Under the pieces are notes generated by a model, which ran no database searches, had not been told where the DNA came from, and worked only from the letters and a program-made list of their open reading frames with translations. From Taeniopygia guttata (lineage: Eukaryota; Chordata; Aves; Passeriformes; Estrildidae), in NCBI RefSeq assembly GCF_048771995.1, contig NC_133026.1, positions 9,926,001 through 9,990,000 of the forward strand: 64,000 nucleotides of DNA, given 5' to 3'. Positions 13,301 through 28,300 of the stretch are shown in pieces (within the stretch, counting starts at the first letter, position 1; each line of letters starts with the position of its first letter). The position numbers and the translations under genes were made by a program.

Positions 13301-16300
13301 GCAATGTGACTTGTCAAAAGCTGCATTACTTTTCAGCAATTTAACTCACCAATACCAAAATTAGATAACATTTGCCTAAGTGCTGCTATTTTTGCAGAGA
13401 TGGAACAAGCATGCCACAATAGAAAGTTACCCAGAGACTTCCTACTTAGCAGCAGCTTGCTCTAACAAAATCCTCCGGGATAGGCATTATAAGCAGCTGC
13501 TCTGGAAGAATGACAGAACAGTAGCCTGCTAGTAAGGGAACTGGATAATCCTGCTTCTTCTAACCTGACACTCAGCCTCTGCAGCCCCAACTGGAGGAAA
13601 GAGGTTCAGCCTAGAAATTAAAAACTGATCATCATTAACTTCCAGAAGCATCCAGGCTTAATCACCTCACAAACAACATGAAACAAAACTCCCTTTCTCT
13701 ACCAGTAAAGGTTAGAGTTTCCTTCCAAATAGGTGGAAGTACATTGGCATGGTTTTCCCTGGTATCTGGGTACAGAATCAACCCTAAACACAGCACAGGA
13801 TGTCTGCCAGAGGGAACCACATGGGTTTGCCTTGCTCAGCTGTTAGGTCTTTCTGAACAGAAAGCTTGAAGCTTTTAGTCCACTAGCACACATTCATCTT
13901 CTAGCACAGCCTAATTTCAGAAATATCTTCAAGTTCTCATATATTAGTAATATATATCATACCTCAGGCTTCAATGTACAGATGACATCAACTCTGTAGC
14001 CAAACTGCTTTAATTTCACTGCAGTTTAATATCTTGTAATATTTCCTGGATTGCCATGTTCACATTTCTTTTTCACTTTCCATCTCAAAAAGGACAAAGG
14101 CAAGTTTTCAGTGCTTAGTTTGGAGTGAGACAGGACAGTACAAAAATAAGAAAGAAGTAGAAGGCTTACGGGGGCATTAGGTTGCAGGAACCTTTTAATG
14201 GTTTTCACTTCTGAGGGAATGACATGCAGAAACTGACAGAAAACTGATAACCCGACACAGGATGAGACATTTTTCACACCTGTTGAGCACATCTTAAAGT
14301 GAGGAAACATAATAATTTAGGTTTAACATTTTGATTGCTTACTATCCACATTTACCATAATGTTTTTTTCTATACCACTTCCCCATTCAGAGACCAGAAC
14401 CCATGAACTCTTAGGACAACAGGATGCCCTTCTCCAATCTCACCTCTACAGGCATTTACAGCAGTAACAATTGTATTTTATAAAGGCTGATGTCCAACAG
14501 ATGGCCAGGATGAGCATAGTTTAAAAAAAAAGAATTGGTAGCATAAGACTCTATACAACTGGATTTATACTGACTAAAGTCTTGCTCTCACATCATGTTA
14601 TAGAGAAATAGTGCAACCAAGTTTTACAAAATGAAATGTTTAATGTTTCACAAGACTGCATTAGCACATCACCAAATTCCCACAAGCATTGCAATTACTG
14701 AAAGCAAAGACCCAGATTTTAAATGTTTAAACTGCTAAAAGGCATAGGATGAACCATAGCTCTCAGGGCTCCACAAATTTTACAACTTAAAAAATCTTGC
14801 ACAGTACTCTTTTTTTGACATTATTAACTTTACCCTTTTATTCCCAGGTGTAATTTAATTTGTTCTTCTCTTTCTAAAAATAAAGTCTTAATACCTTGAA
14901 ATTCCAGCTTTTGTTTTTTAAAATAAAATTATAAAAGTATTAGCATGATATTTTCAATTTGTCACATTTCAAAAACATTACCTCTTTTGTACTTTCTAGT
15001 CTCTATAACAAATTCCTTTTCAGTTCCCTTGAGAATCCAGACATGTTCCCACCCCACTGCATGCCAGAGTGTCTTATTCTCTTGACAGTCAACAGAAGAC
15101 AAATTTTCCTCTCTGGACTACTAAACATTAGCTTTCAAAACAGCTTATACAACCAGTGTCACAGCACAACTTACTATTCTTTGAACTGTCTACAGCTGTG
15201 AAAAGAAGTGCTGGGCTCTGCACCAAATGGTCAGCCACTCTTGTTGCTGGTATCTACAATAAAACATTGAAGGTTTCTTCACCCTTTACTCCACTGACCC
15301 GCTGCCCGATCCCCTAACCCTGCAGTCAGTTCTGACCCAGAGACTGAGGTTCCTGCAGCAGGGAGAGCTCATTCCTTTAGCACTCACTACATTGCACAGT
15401 TCTTATCTCTAAAGGAACCATGCAGGTGCTCTGTGAGAGCGAAAAATGGGCATCAGATTTCAGAAAATGCAAGTGTTAAGAAGCAATGATCACCTTCTGC
15501 TAGACTCCTCTTTCTCAGGCAGATTAAATCTTCTTCCCTGTCTTTAGCCTGAAACATCTCCATGCACTGAAGCCCAACCTTCTGTTCTTTTTAATGTCAT
15601 CTATAATTCACAACACATTTGAAACAAATAAATGTCAACTATGACAAGTATAATTCACTTTGTATTGGTTGGGAATGAGCAAACTGCAAATCTGTATTAC
15701 AAAATACAAAAGAGCAAAATGAGAACTTGGGTTTTTATTTTTTTGGTGGTATCCAAAAAATGCAGCATCATGACATAAAAATTCAAGCTAGGTTATCCTG
15801 TATCCTAAGAAGTCTGTACAATACGCTCAGTAGTTAAAACTTAATGCTTGTTTTGACTGACTCTGACCCAACACCAGCAACGGTGTTTAACTTCTAAATA
15901 CTGCCCTGCATCCAGTACTATCCAGCCAGAGCTTATTCTTAATATTAAAACATTTTTGAAATATAATCAGAAATCATGCAAAATATAACAGGCATTTTAA
16001 AATCCCTGTTTCATTTCTAGTCTAAACACTAGGAACCCACTATGTAAAATCTACAGAGTATAAAGAATGCAGACCAACAGTCTGGGAGTCGTGTGAAACT
16101 TTTAAATAATCCCATGATTAGCCCTCTCTGAAACTATAAAACTCGGCTGACAAAGTAACAGAAAGCAGAGCATTCTAATACAATGAAAGCAAGAAGAGCC
16201 ACAATGTTTAAATCAGCTCTCAGTTAATGCAGTGACAAACAGTGGGGAGGAAAGCCCCAGTTAACCTGACAGCACCAGGTATCAGATGACAAGCTTACAT

Positions 16301-19300
16301 GGGTAACTCCTTCTGGTTCTTTCATTCAAGGATTTAACCAAATTCTTATACCAGGTTCATAAACAAAGCTCAGTATTTCTACTAAAAGGTAGATGCTAAA
16401 ATTTTTAAGGTTTATAAGATTTGTTCTCCCTTCTCTCTAGAACAATTCTGGCCCCCTCAATGGGCTGTGTATCAACACCCCTCAGTGTGTATACCACTTC
16501 TGTAACAGAACAGTGTTATTTTTTAGAAAAAGATATGAAAATTATGTCATACATTTCACTGGCAGCACATTACATAGCAACTTCTGCACTAAGCAAGATC
16601 AAAGGTCCAGCTAACACAGCATCAGAAGTGATGTCTAAGGAAAAATCAAACCTAAAACAGTACTATGGAATTATCCTTCCCAGAATGCTCTCTCAGCTTC
16701 TGCAAAGGATGGCTGCAACCCTTAGCAGCTGATGGCATATCTTGAGTCATGCTTAGCCCCTGCCAAACAAAACAAGCAAAAAAAAAAAAAAAAACCCACA
16801 AGCAATTCCATTTCATCAATACTCTTCAGGTAAGTTTACTTAAAACAAAAATGATGTTCTAGAGTTTTAATGCAGCCCTTAACCTCATATAGGATCATAA
16901 TGAGAATGCAAGACCAACAAAATACGTAATTGAAACATACTCTGACCACTGAATTCCAATCCCCTATAATTGCAGGACTCATTACCCTATTTTTCTTTAT
17001 AAACTCCACCTTAAAACCATGGAGCTTGCTACTGTTCCTCAGTACAGAGCAGAAAGGGCAACTCTGGTGTGTTTTGATAGGCTGGGTTGCTAAGGAAAGC
17101 ACTCCCTGCTAAATCAAGTTTCTAAACTTAGGAATGCTACATCATATGTTTGAGCTACAAGGTGGAATCAAAACCTCCCCAGCTAAATTAACTATTATCC
17201 TTATCCTTAAATATAAGCCTTACTATTTTGAATCTATATGTTAACAAAATGTACTTTAGAGGAAAAAAAGTCCTCAAAAATGACAGAAAGTAATGTTCAA
17301 CATAAACAAAAATTCCCACCCAGTAATATCACTTTGTTTTGAAACAGAAAAAGTATTTTCATTATTTATTGAAAAGATCTTACAAACACGTAGAAAGATT
17401 TTTAAACTTGCACCCACAGCCTTTAATTCTTGTATTCACACAAATCACGTTTGGCCAGCCTATCTTCCAGCTGGACTATCTATCCCATGACTGAGCTTAG
17501 CACCTCTTATCCAGGAAGCTATTTTAGAAAAAGCAGAGTAAGTGTACTTAAATCAAACCTGCAGAAGGACAAGCTGCTACTGAAACTGCATCCTCTGAGG
17601 AAAATTCATGTGCTTATGTTACTGGGCTGGCACATACAGCATCTGCACAGTGAAACATCCAGCAAGCTGCAAATCTCCTGGGCCTGCAATGTCTCTCTAG
17701 AACAGTACAATAATTTTCATCAGAAAGTGAATTTAACACCAAAGTACACTATCCACAGCACTAGGAGGTTTATGCTCATCCACAAACAGATGGACACTGC
17801 CTGGCAGACACATCACAGTCTGAAATACATTGAAATCCACATTTAGCAAAAAGGAAGATAAAGCCCTTCAAGTGGAACTGCAGCAAATGAGCACCCAAGA
17901 CTGGCCTGTACTGTTTTTCAACAACACAGTACTACATGTTTTAATATTATAGTTAAAACACACCTGGATATTTGGCAGTCCTGTTGATCCTCTGACTTTT
18001 ATAAACAGCAACATTTGTTCCTAAGTTTTTACAACTCAACAAAGCCAAGGGAGGAAAATAAATACTGCTAATATGTAGGAAATTTGGAGTTTTAAACCAT
18101 CATTTCATCTTTTGGGGGAACTGTGATAATCAGATCATACCCACTAGATCTTGGTTGTAGTTTAAGACAAAGAAAAGATAAAAAAAAATTTTTACATCTC
18201 AGCAACCTTTTTACCTACATATGGTTTCAGAGCAATTTCAATGATTTCCAGTTTTTTATACTCAAATATTGTTAGCCGGTAAGTAATTGCAACTGATGAA
18301 ATTACTTTTCTCTAATTCGCAAAATTCTGTCTTTTATATGTCTAAGAATAAACAAGTCACTCTACACCTGCTTTATCATCAATTACAGAGAAATAAAGGC
18401 CTCTGGAGAGAACCATCTGGCATCTTGAAGATTTCCCTATTGTCAAATACAGTCCTCTGGAGATATGTATACTGAACATAAAGATAAAATCCAACTAATT
18501 TGAACCTATATATTTAAATTTAAATTCAGTAGGTTCTAGCTTTAAGGGAAAACCAAACACCTAGTGCCTAAAACCCAACCTAGTAATAATTCTGTAAATT
18601 AAATTTCCATTGATTCTAAGACAACTGCCTGAATTGCCAACAACCACCTAGTAAGTCAGTTGTCTAAAATCTAGCTCCAAGAAATCTCGCCCATGGCAAT
18701 GCCAATTTATTTGACCGCTCCTAAGCAGAGCCTCCCTTAAGCTGAATTTCTCTTGGAGAGGTCAATCTTTGTGCCCATGCAGGGAAAAATATGTGCAGCC
18801 AAGTCACTGTCAGCTCTGAAACTCTCAGCAGATTTTACAACAGATGCTAGTAATCTTTTTAGAAGTTCTACCACAGAATATTTACTACATGTATTAATTA
18901 AAATCTAAAAACTGGTGACCCAAATTACTCCTTGATAAATTTAAGCATGCAAAAAGCAGCAGTGTAGTTAGGACCTCATTATTGTAGGTTCTTATTTTAC
19001 AGAGAAAAGGGACTTCCTGCAAAGAGTTCTGTTCACCCCTTCCCATTCATCAAAGGCAGGTTCCAGGGAGAAGCCTGCATCTCTGGAATGAGGTGCCCAA
19101 GTATGGTACCTAAATTTCAGTTTGCTACAGGAAATGAGACTGTGTGTGCTAACTGGCAACAGATTCTCTTACAGGTTTTACTGTTTATTGTGTTGTTCCA
19201 GGCCTGAATCCCAGCCCTGTACAGCTACCTGATATTTTCAGCAGTCTTAGATCTGTACTCAGCTTTTAATCACATGTAATAACTTTCTTGCAAAAGACAT

Positions 19301-22300
19301 CACTTGAGTTAGAAGAATGCAGTGATGACAGTTAAAATGAAATCAACCCCCTTGAGTAAAATGCCACAGTTATTTTCAGAGATCTGCATAAATAGCAGCT
19401 AATTTGCAACTATATCTTCCCAGCTCAAAAAAGTATTTTCAAGAATTTGATAGTCTTTTCCATGTACAACTAGGCTCTGAGGAAAAAAAAAACCAACTAA
19501 GTATTTTATTTCTTTTCAACATCAAGGGATGCTGATGTCAAGTCCACCACCCTTGTTGCCATATATGATTTGCCTTATCTGATACTGTCCTGACTGCTCA
19601 AAGTATTTGAGAAATCATTACAATATGAATACTCAGCTGCCAAACTTCTCATTTTTAAAAATACATTAAAGAGGCCTCTTTTAACTGAACAGTAAGATTG
19701 TATTGAGGGTGTGTGACAAGGTTTTCAGAGCAGGTGGAGGGTCAGGGCCACAGGGGTGGCTATTGTGGGAAGTTGCCAGAAGCTTTCCCTATAGAGTTAT
19801 TTCCCTATTTCCTTCCCAACAAAGACAATGCCAGCCAGCACCAAGATGGACCTGCTGCTGGACAAGACTGATCCCAGCAGTAACAGTGGTGTCGCCCTGT
19901 TCTTTTAAAACTTCTAAAGTTATTTTAAAATAAGTTTTCTATGCCTTCTGATGTTTACATAATTCTACTGGAGTTTCTCATGCAGTGTTCATGTAAATAA
20001 TGATTGTTTTGCATTTTTCTTTGTGGGAAGTGAGAATTTATGAACTATTTGTTTGACCAGTATAGTTGGAGAGGTGGCAATTTCATCCTCCAATCCACTA
20101 TCACTTTTGGAATTCTATATATTGCAAGGTCAGAAATAAAATTTACTTTTACTCTTTTGCATCTTAGAGTAAGCGCATGAGTTATTTCATGTTGTAGTGC
20201 GACATCGTAACTTACTTCAGAAGAAAAATAAAATTATTTCAAAAAAGTAATTCTGTCCAGGGAAAAGTGAGAACATGAGAGAAATAACTCTGCAGACACC
20301 AAGGTCAGTGAAGGAGGGGAAGATGCTCCAGGTGCCCGACTGAGAATCCCCTGCAGTCCAAAGAGGAGGAGGTACTGAATCAGGAACAAAGTGAAGCTCA
20401 GGAAGGAAGGAGGGGTAGGAGGAAGGTGTTTCTAATATTTGTTTTACTTTCCATTATCCTACTCTGATTTAACTGCTAAAAATCGTGATTGATTTCTCCA
20501 ATTTGAGTCTGGACTCAACCTGGACTGCTTCAAGCCAAGAGTTTTTTCTATTTTACTTACTCAGTGGGAGAGCACAATGTAAGAGCTTTACTTATACATT
20601 GCCTTCTCCACTGGAACATGACAGACAGGAATGTTGTTCCCATGTGGCTGACAACGTAAACAACCACCGTGGCAGAAAGCAGAGCTGGAGTTCATAACTT
20701 TGCTAGAAAAGAAAACTAGAACAAATGAAAACCCTCCAGACAACTGGGTTTAACAAAAAGAAAAACCATTTCCCCAAGCACTGCAATTCACCAGCAAGAA
20801 AGCAAATGACCTTGTAAGCTCTCACATGTTAAAACTAAACTAGAATCTTATGTGTTCCATGGGAATCAAAACTCAGAACACTACAGCAAAGGAAATTCCA
20901 GAGTGATTTGTCAGAGCTGAAAATCCATTAATTTTAGGAACACTGATGAACTTCTCTCTCTGGCAAGTGAATACATTCTACTGCTCTCTAATAAATTGAA
21001 CCTACAGTTTACCAGCTTGCTACCCGAGGACAGAGATGTGAATCAATCTTATTTCAGTTAAGGATAAATGCTTTAAAGATGCAATCATTCCCATCTCTTT
21101 ACCAGTGTTAACTTCAGGCACAAATACCTCCACTTCTTACACTAAAAAAAGTTCTACAAAATATCTGTTAAATATTCTACATCCCAAATACCAAACTCAC
21201 TCAAAGTGAATGAAGATGAAAGTTTAGGTGCCTCCCACCAGAGCCAATACAGACTGCCTTCCAGTAGCCCTTCAAGTCTTCCTATTGCCCATTTTCCTTG
21301 GTAAATGTTTTAGCATCATCTAAAATTACCCATTAGTCCTCAATGGTCTAGTCTACAGTTGTTCTGCTGAACTTAGGAACTGCCACCTACAATCATCTGC
21401 CACTCCTATATCATATCCAGAACACCACTGTGCAGACCCTCTCTCCAAACCCAAGAGATTCAAGCACTCTGTCAGGCTTCCTCACTGGCTGTGCCAGAAA
21501 ACCAAAGAGTTCAGCATAAAGGCAGCAGGCAGACCAGTAAAAACTTGTGCGCACTGGAAGCGAATCACAGAACACTGAAATTTTGTTTAAAAGAACACTT
21601 TTGTAATTCTTCAGCTCTCAAATAGCAAACTTCAAGTACACAATCGTATATGAAAACTTTATTTGTAAACTAAGCAACCTCCAAATCAGATCTACTGTCA
21701 GGCTGTCACTATGGTTCTGTGTGTAATGGATTGCCTCAATGAACTAACAAGAAAAAACTTCATTAATGGAGTTTTTCTTTTGGTAAATCAAAAGTAACAA
21801 AATGCACAGATTTGTAACATTTTGGTTATTCACTTTAATAAACGAAAGATAGGACACAAGGGAAAGAAATGTCAACTATAGTTGCAAAACTTTCAAAACA
21901 CAAAGGAGCTGAAAAAGAATTCTTGGCAAATATTTTTTCTGTTATTAGACATCCATGTTAAGACCTGAAAACAACACAAGCATGTATTATATGCAACTTC
22001 TTATAAAGCTTTATACATAGCCAAATGTACCAGAAAATTAATTCCCATTACAAACACTTACATGAACATGACAGAAATAAGTGATTTTATCAAATTAACA
22101 TGGGCAGTTAAGGCACATTCATATCAACACTGTCCTCATACCCAGCACACCCTTAAGAGAAAAAGAAACCCAAACACTTTCAAAAGCCCAAATATCTTCC
22201 CTAAAATATTAACAAATATAAAGATTAGTATGAACAAATAGAGAAAAGAAATTACTACAATTTAATTCAATATATCAATCTCTATTGAATATTCTTTTAA

Positions 22301-25300
22301 CACACACAAGTCAGATGACTGAGCACTGGTTCTCTGTTCCCCCCATGAAACACTCGCTTATCATTTCCTGGCTGCCATTTGATATTGAACTGGCAGAGGG
22401 TGGGTGGGTGGAAAAGCATTCTTTTTCTAGTTCAAGTATTTTAGGAGAAAGGCACTGAGTGAGGAACACCACATTTTAGGATACAAATTTAGTCTGCATC
22501 ATAAAATTTATTACTAGACTAAGGCAACTTCCTAACCACACACAAGAGATAATTTAGCATTCTAGTTCAACAATTAGCGAGATGAATCAACAGCCTGGGG
22601 GAGGAGGGAAGACTTGCCTCAAAACAAACTACAGTTTTTCAAACTTCTGGACCAGCAAGCTTTCTGCATTAGGAAATACTAACAAATGAAGAGAAGACAT
22701 TTCCTCATTTTAATCATTTGTATCATTACACTCATTATATTAACAGTCAGCTTGAAACATGTAGAGAGCTCAAACATGTTAAATACCAAAAAGTCCTGAC
22801 AGTTTGCCCTGTAAGTCTGCACAGAAATTCAGAGCTCGGAGCATGTCTTCTCATACTCTTCCCTGCAGAATAAAAACAAACACAGGAGTTCTTGTCGAGC
22901 TTTTGGATATGAAGCTGTAAACTTGTTCACTAGTCTACAGAGTATGCTATGAAGAAGGGCATCTGAGAAAGAACAGACACATGGATTTTTCTTCTGTCAA
23001 GCTATGCAGGTCTGAAATAAGGCATGAAGAACCATGTACTACAAAGAAGCAGTAATAATGCTTAAATATAAAGCAAGCCGTGAGTTCTCTGAGCTGTGAA
23101 GTTCCATTTCAGCTCTCCCCACAAAGTTTTCCTCCGCACAATTAATTTGGTTTTAGTAATCTACTTTTTAAAAGATCATCTACAAACTTTAAGAGCAGAA
23201 TTGTGGACCATAACACTGCATAATTAATTCAAATCTGAGCAAGCAAAGTTTTACAGCTACCTTCATGCTTCAGCATGTTCTGTGTTTACTTTTAAAAATC
23301 CAACAGGAAGGCACTGCATCCTTAGACATTCACCTTCCCATCTTCCCACTAATGACTGACAGTGACAATACAAGACAATGGATTGTCAATACAGTCAATT
23401 TTACATTCTGTGTTGCATCTTTCAAAATTTTCTCAGAGGAAACTATTTCAGTCTGCTTGGATAATTCACTGAGCCAGTACCCAACTACAGGAATGCAAAC
23501 AAAGGTTATGAAAACAATAGTGTAGTCTGTACTAGACTCCAACTGTCGTTTTCACATAAACAGATGCAAAAAGTTATGCAATTTACACTGCAAATATAAA
23601 TCTCTCAGGTACAAGTGCTGCAACTGAACTAATGTAAACTCGACCCATGCTGCTATATGATAAGGACAGCCAAATGACAATGCAATTCTCGTCTGTCATA
23701 TGACAGTTATTTTCATCCAAGTAAAACTAGTTTCGTGTTTCTAGTATAGTAACAACTTCACGGTATATAAATCCAGGCAGCTTCAGCTGAAAATCATTAG
23801 TCCTGTTTCAGATTTTCAGGTCTTAAGGAAAATTCTGTAGTCACATCAGGGTGTAGCAGACAAAACTTTGTGCAATGACTCATTATATGGGAACGCTGGT
23901 CTTATAAATGTTATTTATATAACAGGAGTTCCATTTGAAAAAAAATGTGTTTTAATGTTTGCTGCACGGAACTTTTAATACTATCTGCTTCGCTGAATGC
24001 TTTAAAAGGTGTCACTACATCCAACGAAACACCTTTTTAAAGATAGCCTCTTTTTAATTTTTTTTCTTGCTAGTACACGTAGTATTTAAGCAAATACTTG
24101 TATTTTATGCAGAAAAGATTTCTTATCATTTGTAAGCCATAACTGGAGACTGGAAGCTAATTTAATGACAGCTTAAAACAAAAAGGAAAATGATAGAATA
24201 ATTCGGGTAAGAAGAGACTTCTGGAGTTGATCCAATCTAATCATGCAGTAAAAACATGGTCAACTTTTAAGCTGAATCAAAATACTGAGAGTTTATATGC
24301 CTGATAATTACAAAAAACGTTTAAAATGTTATGAATGTTATAAAATAAGTTAGATATGCAAATTGACATTATAAACAGCTCCAATTCAAACTCCGCTTCC
24401 CCACAAAGATACCTCAGCAGCATTATTTTCTACCCTTTTCCTAAGAACAGCCTCTTTGTGCAGGCCATTGCTCCATCTCACTTTAAACCTGAGCACAGGC
24501 TTCCACCACTTCCCTTTTTGTAGGCACTGGCACTTTTGTGGTCTCATAGTAAACTCATGAAACTCATCCAGCTGAACACCACACTTGGCAGAAAACTCAG
24601 AATTAGTTGGCGAAGAAAATTCTAATGTTGGCATGAGGTGGCACTGGGAAAGTGCAGTTGGATGCAGAACATCCTTTTTGTCAGGAGTGCACATTCACTT
24701 CATTTTGAAACTGCAGAATCAGTTTCTTTACTAACCTCCCTTATCCTCTCTGCCACAAGCATGAATGCAGAGCAGAGCCTACAAATACAATTTAATTATC
24801 CTAAATAAGGACCAAGTAGAATAAAGCTTTAATATTCCCACTCCTGCTCTTTAAACTGTAGCACAGGAAGAACATAGAGAGAACAAAACCAAACCAATGG
24901 CCAGAAAAAAACCCCATGCCATTTAAATTGAAAGGAAAATAAAACTCCATTAATGTAACAAAGACTAAAAGACCGGTACATGAAGCTTGGTAAAGCTGTT
25001 GGGAATAAAACACTAGAAGTAGGTTGGGGATGGGGATCAAATGATGCACAAGAAGGCTTAGGAAGATGTCTTTTCCTCCCACTCCCAGGCACCCTATTAA
25101 CAGGATTCAAGAAGAGATGGGACACAGCTTTTTACCTGAACCTGACATTAGGATGGAATGACAAGGCCTTTATAAAGGAACAAGGGATCAAAAAGTATCT
25201 TGCAAAGCTGAGGTAAATGAAACAGACTTCCTAAGGCTAGTGTGCTGGTTTAACACAGGCCCCTGAAGCCAGGAAATGACTCCTAAATCTTGAACCTCAC

Positions 25301-28300
25301 GTTTGTAATGAGGTTTTTACAAAGTAAGTTAAATCTGAATATAATTCCACTCAATGTAGTAGAAGCCTACTATCATGTATGTCCCTAGCTGATGGGGCAA
25401 GTTTGTACAACCCCTCTTTCCACTCCTTATGATCCATTTTTGCCAGCTCAGAAACAGAAAAAACATGGCATGTACCAGAAAAAACCAAATAAATCTGGCA
25501 ACTGGGTTTCACCATTTCACACACTTTTAGCAAATTCTTGGTTTAATTCCTCCCTCTTGTTTCTTATCAAACATTTCCTTTCTCAACTCCACAGAACTCC
25601 CTCCTCATTCAAATGAAAAAAGTCTTACCCAGAATCAAAGTGCCACATGATCTAAAAGCTATACAAATGAAAAAGTGCCAGACTTCTCTAAACAGTTCAG
25701 TTTCAGAATTTACTGAATTCAAAGAGTTGTTTCAAATAAAAACCACTCCATTCTTATCAAAACACTGTTTCCCCAGTGTAATTCACATTTCATTCTATGT
25801 TGAACACACCAACTCCTGTATTTTCATTAAGTGTTCACAAACAGCAACGTAAGATAAGGATTTAATTTTCTTCTTTGAAGTGGCACAGTATTTACCTTGA
25901 ATGTGCAAAAGCAGCCCTACACATCCTACATTTGAAATTCTGCTGCCCTTTCAAGCTTGGCACATAACCTCTAGAAGTTGGCCCCTGCTAGGCCACAGGA
26001 AAGCTCCAAAGGTGCTGGTGCAGTGTCCATTCTCTACTTCCTTAGGAAAGGGTACTATCAGATTTAATTTACACTGTCCAAAAGTAGAGAAAAGCAAAGA
26101 TAAAGATAAGCTACCACAGGTCAAACAACTCTATCTAAACTAGCAATGTCTCATACCAAATCTATATTTTCTGTAGTACATCCAGAAGAATCATATTCTT
26201 TTACTGATTTCCTTTTATCTACATATCAGAACATACCAAATCAGCTGTATAGATTAATTCATAATCATTAACTTTTGCTTCCAGAACCTTATATACAGTT
26301 ATAAGACTCTGACAAACTTATTTCAGACACTACAGAGGATATTTAGAAATTTGTGCTCTTTTAAAACTTGCTATTATTTGAAAGTTTCTTAAAAATAAAT
26401 AGATTCAGTATGGATATATGGCCAGCAAAGCTCAAAGGAAGCTATGCCAAAGACAATTTCAGCAACTAGAGAATTAGTGATGAATTGATAAATGGGAGAT
26501 AAGTTTAAATAAAAGAAATTTATCTTACCAGAAACAACAAGCCACTTCTTTCATTTTGAAGAAAAAGAACAGGACACCAAAGAATTGTTTTGAACACTTC
26601 AAACATATAAAACAGGCTTTCATTACTATAAGCTGCAATGAAAATGTTTTGACAATAATTCTGATTCAACTTTATTTCCCAGAAAGCTCTCATGTTAAAA
26701 AATAATTTAAAAAATACCCCACTACACTATGATATGCCAACAATCTCAAAAAGCAGTTGTAATTTAAAGGGAGAAGAATCTTGTAGAAGAGGTAGAAAAG
26801 GTTGACTGTTATCCTAGATTTCTTTTTCTTCCACAAAACCTCAGTCTCTACAGACAAAGTCTTTCTGACTCCTGCATTCTCAAATATGATTTAAGATGGG
26901 CCAGTCCTTGTATGCAAAAGCACTTAGGCACAGAAAAAAATAATAGTAAATTAAAATGCAAAATAGAAAAAATACCAAATGAGCGAACAAAAAACTAAAG
27001 AGACCTGTACACATCTTCCTTAATTATTCAGACAAACTCTGTATTTAAATAACATTTACAGTAGTCCCAAAACTCAGTAGTAATTTCTACATAATAATAA
27101 TTTGTTAGATGAAAAAATAATGTATTATAAGTACATATTTAGAAAGCCTCTGTCACCTACAAAGAGTTCAAGAAGTGTATTAATACTTTCAGGCTGATGT
27201 TTTGCTTTAGTAGCTTGATATCACATTTATAAACATCAACTCAACATGTGGATTTCTACCATAAATCTTTTGGAAAGGGATCTTTATATATGAATCACAT
27301 AGTGAGGCTCACCATATTACTATGTGAGACATTGTCTCAGCATAGCTTTAACACACTCAACTTGACAACTCTAAGAAACAAGGAGATAGGATCAATTGTC
27401 TAATATCTCTTTTTTCTCCGTTTGGTTCTCCACTCCCAAACCCATCATTTATATTTCTCCTAACGATGGGGTACTCTTTGGATGTCACTTGAGTTACCTA
27501 AATTTCAAGAAGTAATACTGAAACAAATTAAACTTCTTCCTTTAAGAAGAAAGCCCAACCACAATAAAACACACAACCCACAATACACAGATGTGCATAT
27601 TCATCTCCTACGAATCAGCTAGAACAGAATGCAGTTTAAAATGAAAAATAATCAGGCAGAAGAAGGATACAGAGTTCAGTTATTAAGTACTCACAAGTTA
27701 CTACTCTATTCTTACTCACACCTCTTCACCCTTTCCAGATGCAGGCTGGCAGCCCAGAGCAAAGGCCACCTGCAGTACCCACCACCCAAACTGATGAGAT
27801 CTGCTTAACACTAAGTTACTGTACATGGGAGTCGTTTTCCTTACAAATCACCCTTTGGTAAATTCCATCTAACATGCTCAACTAAGCTGGAGAACAGATC
27901 AAAAGAATGTGTCACAATGTCTCAGTGTCTTCAAATTTCATATGCTGTAGAAAAATCCTCCTACAGTTCCCACAGCTGCAGCAGTAACAGCAGCAACCAC
28001 AGGTGTAAGGAGAAGAGGAACATCTTTTTCTTCTACAGCAAATAACACACATTATATTGCAGAAGTCCACCTGTTTCTCAGGTTTGCTGAGTACATAACA
28101 TCCATCAGCAGGGACTCTTTGGAGATTCCTGTCCTGAACCAATCCATCTAAGATCTAGATGGCAAGTTCGATTCTGTATCAAGAAATCTTCATTATCAAC
28201 TACACACAAGAGCCACCTTCTCTGCAAACATCACTCAGTACAGGTGTGATCCTGCAATTAGAGCTACCAGACCACTTTTCTTCCACAAACACTGGCTCTG

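Noticed and set aside
25240..25275. TGTGCTGGTTTAACACAGGC, resembling the start of a songbird LTR
   Set aside because: Similarity ends after about a dozen bases and no LTR body or end follows.
27912..28142. A cysteine-rich minus-strand frame ([13 protein letters not shown]) and an Ala/Val-rich frame overlapping it
   Set aside because: The pattern comes from an imperfect GCT/GCA-rich stretch. Neither frame shows a known family or consistent splice sites.
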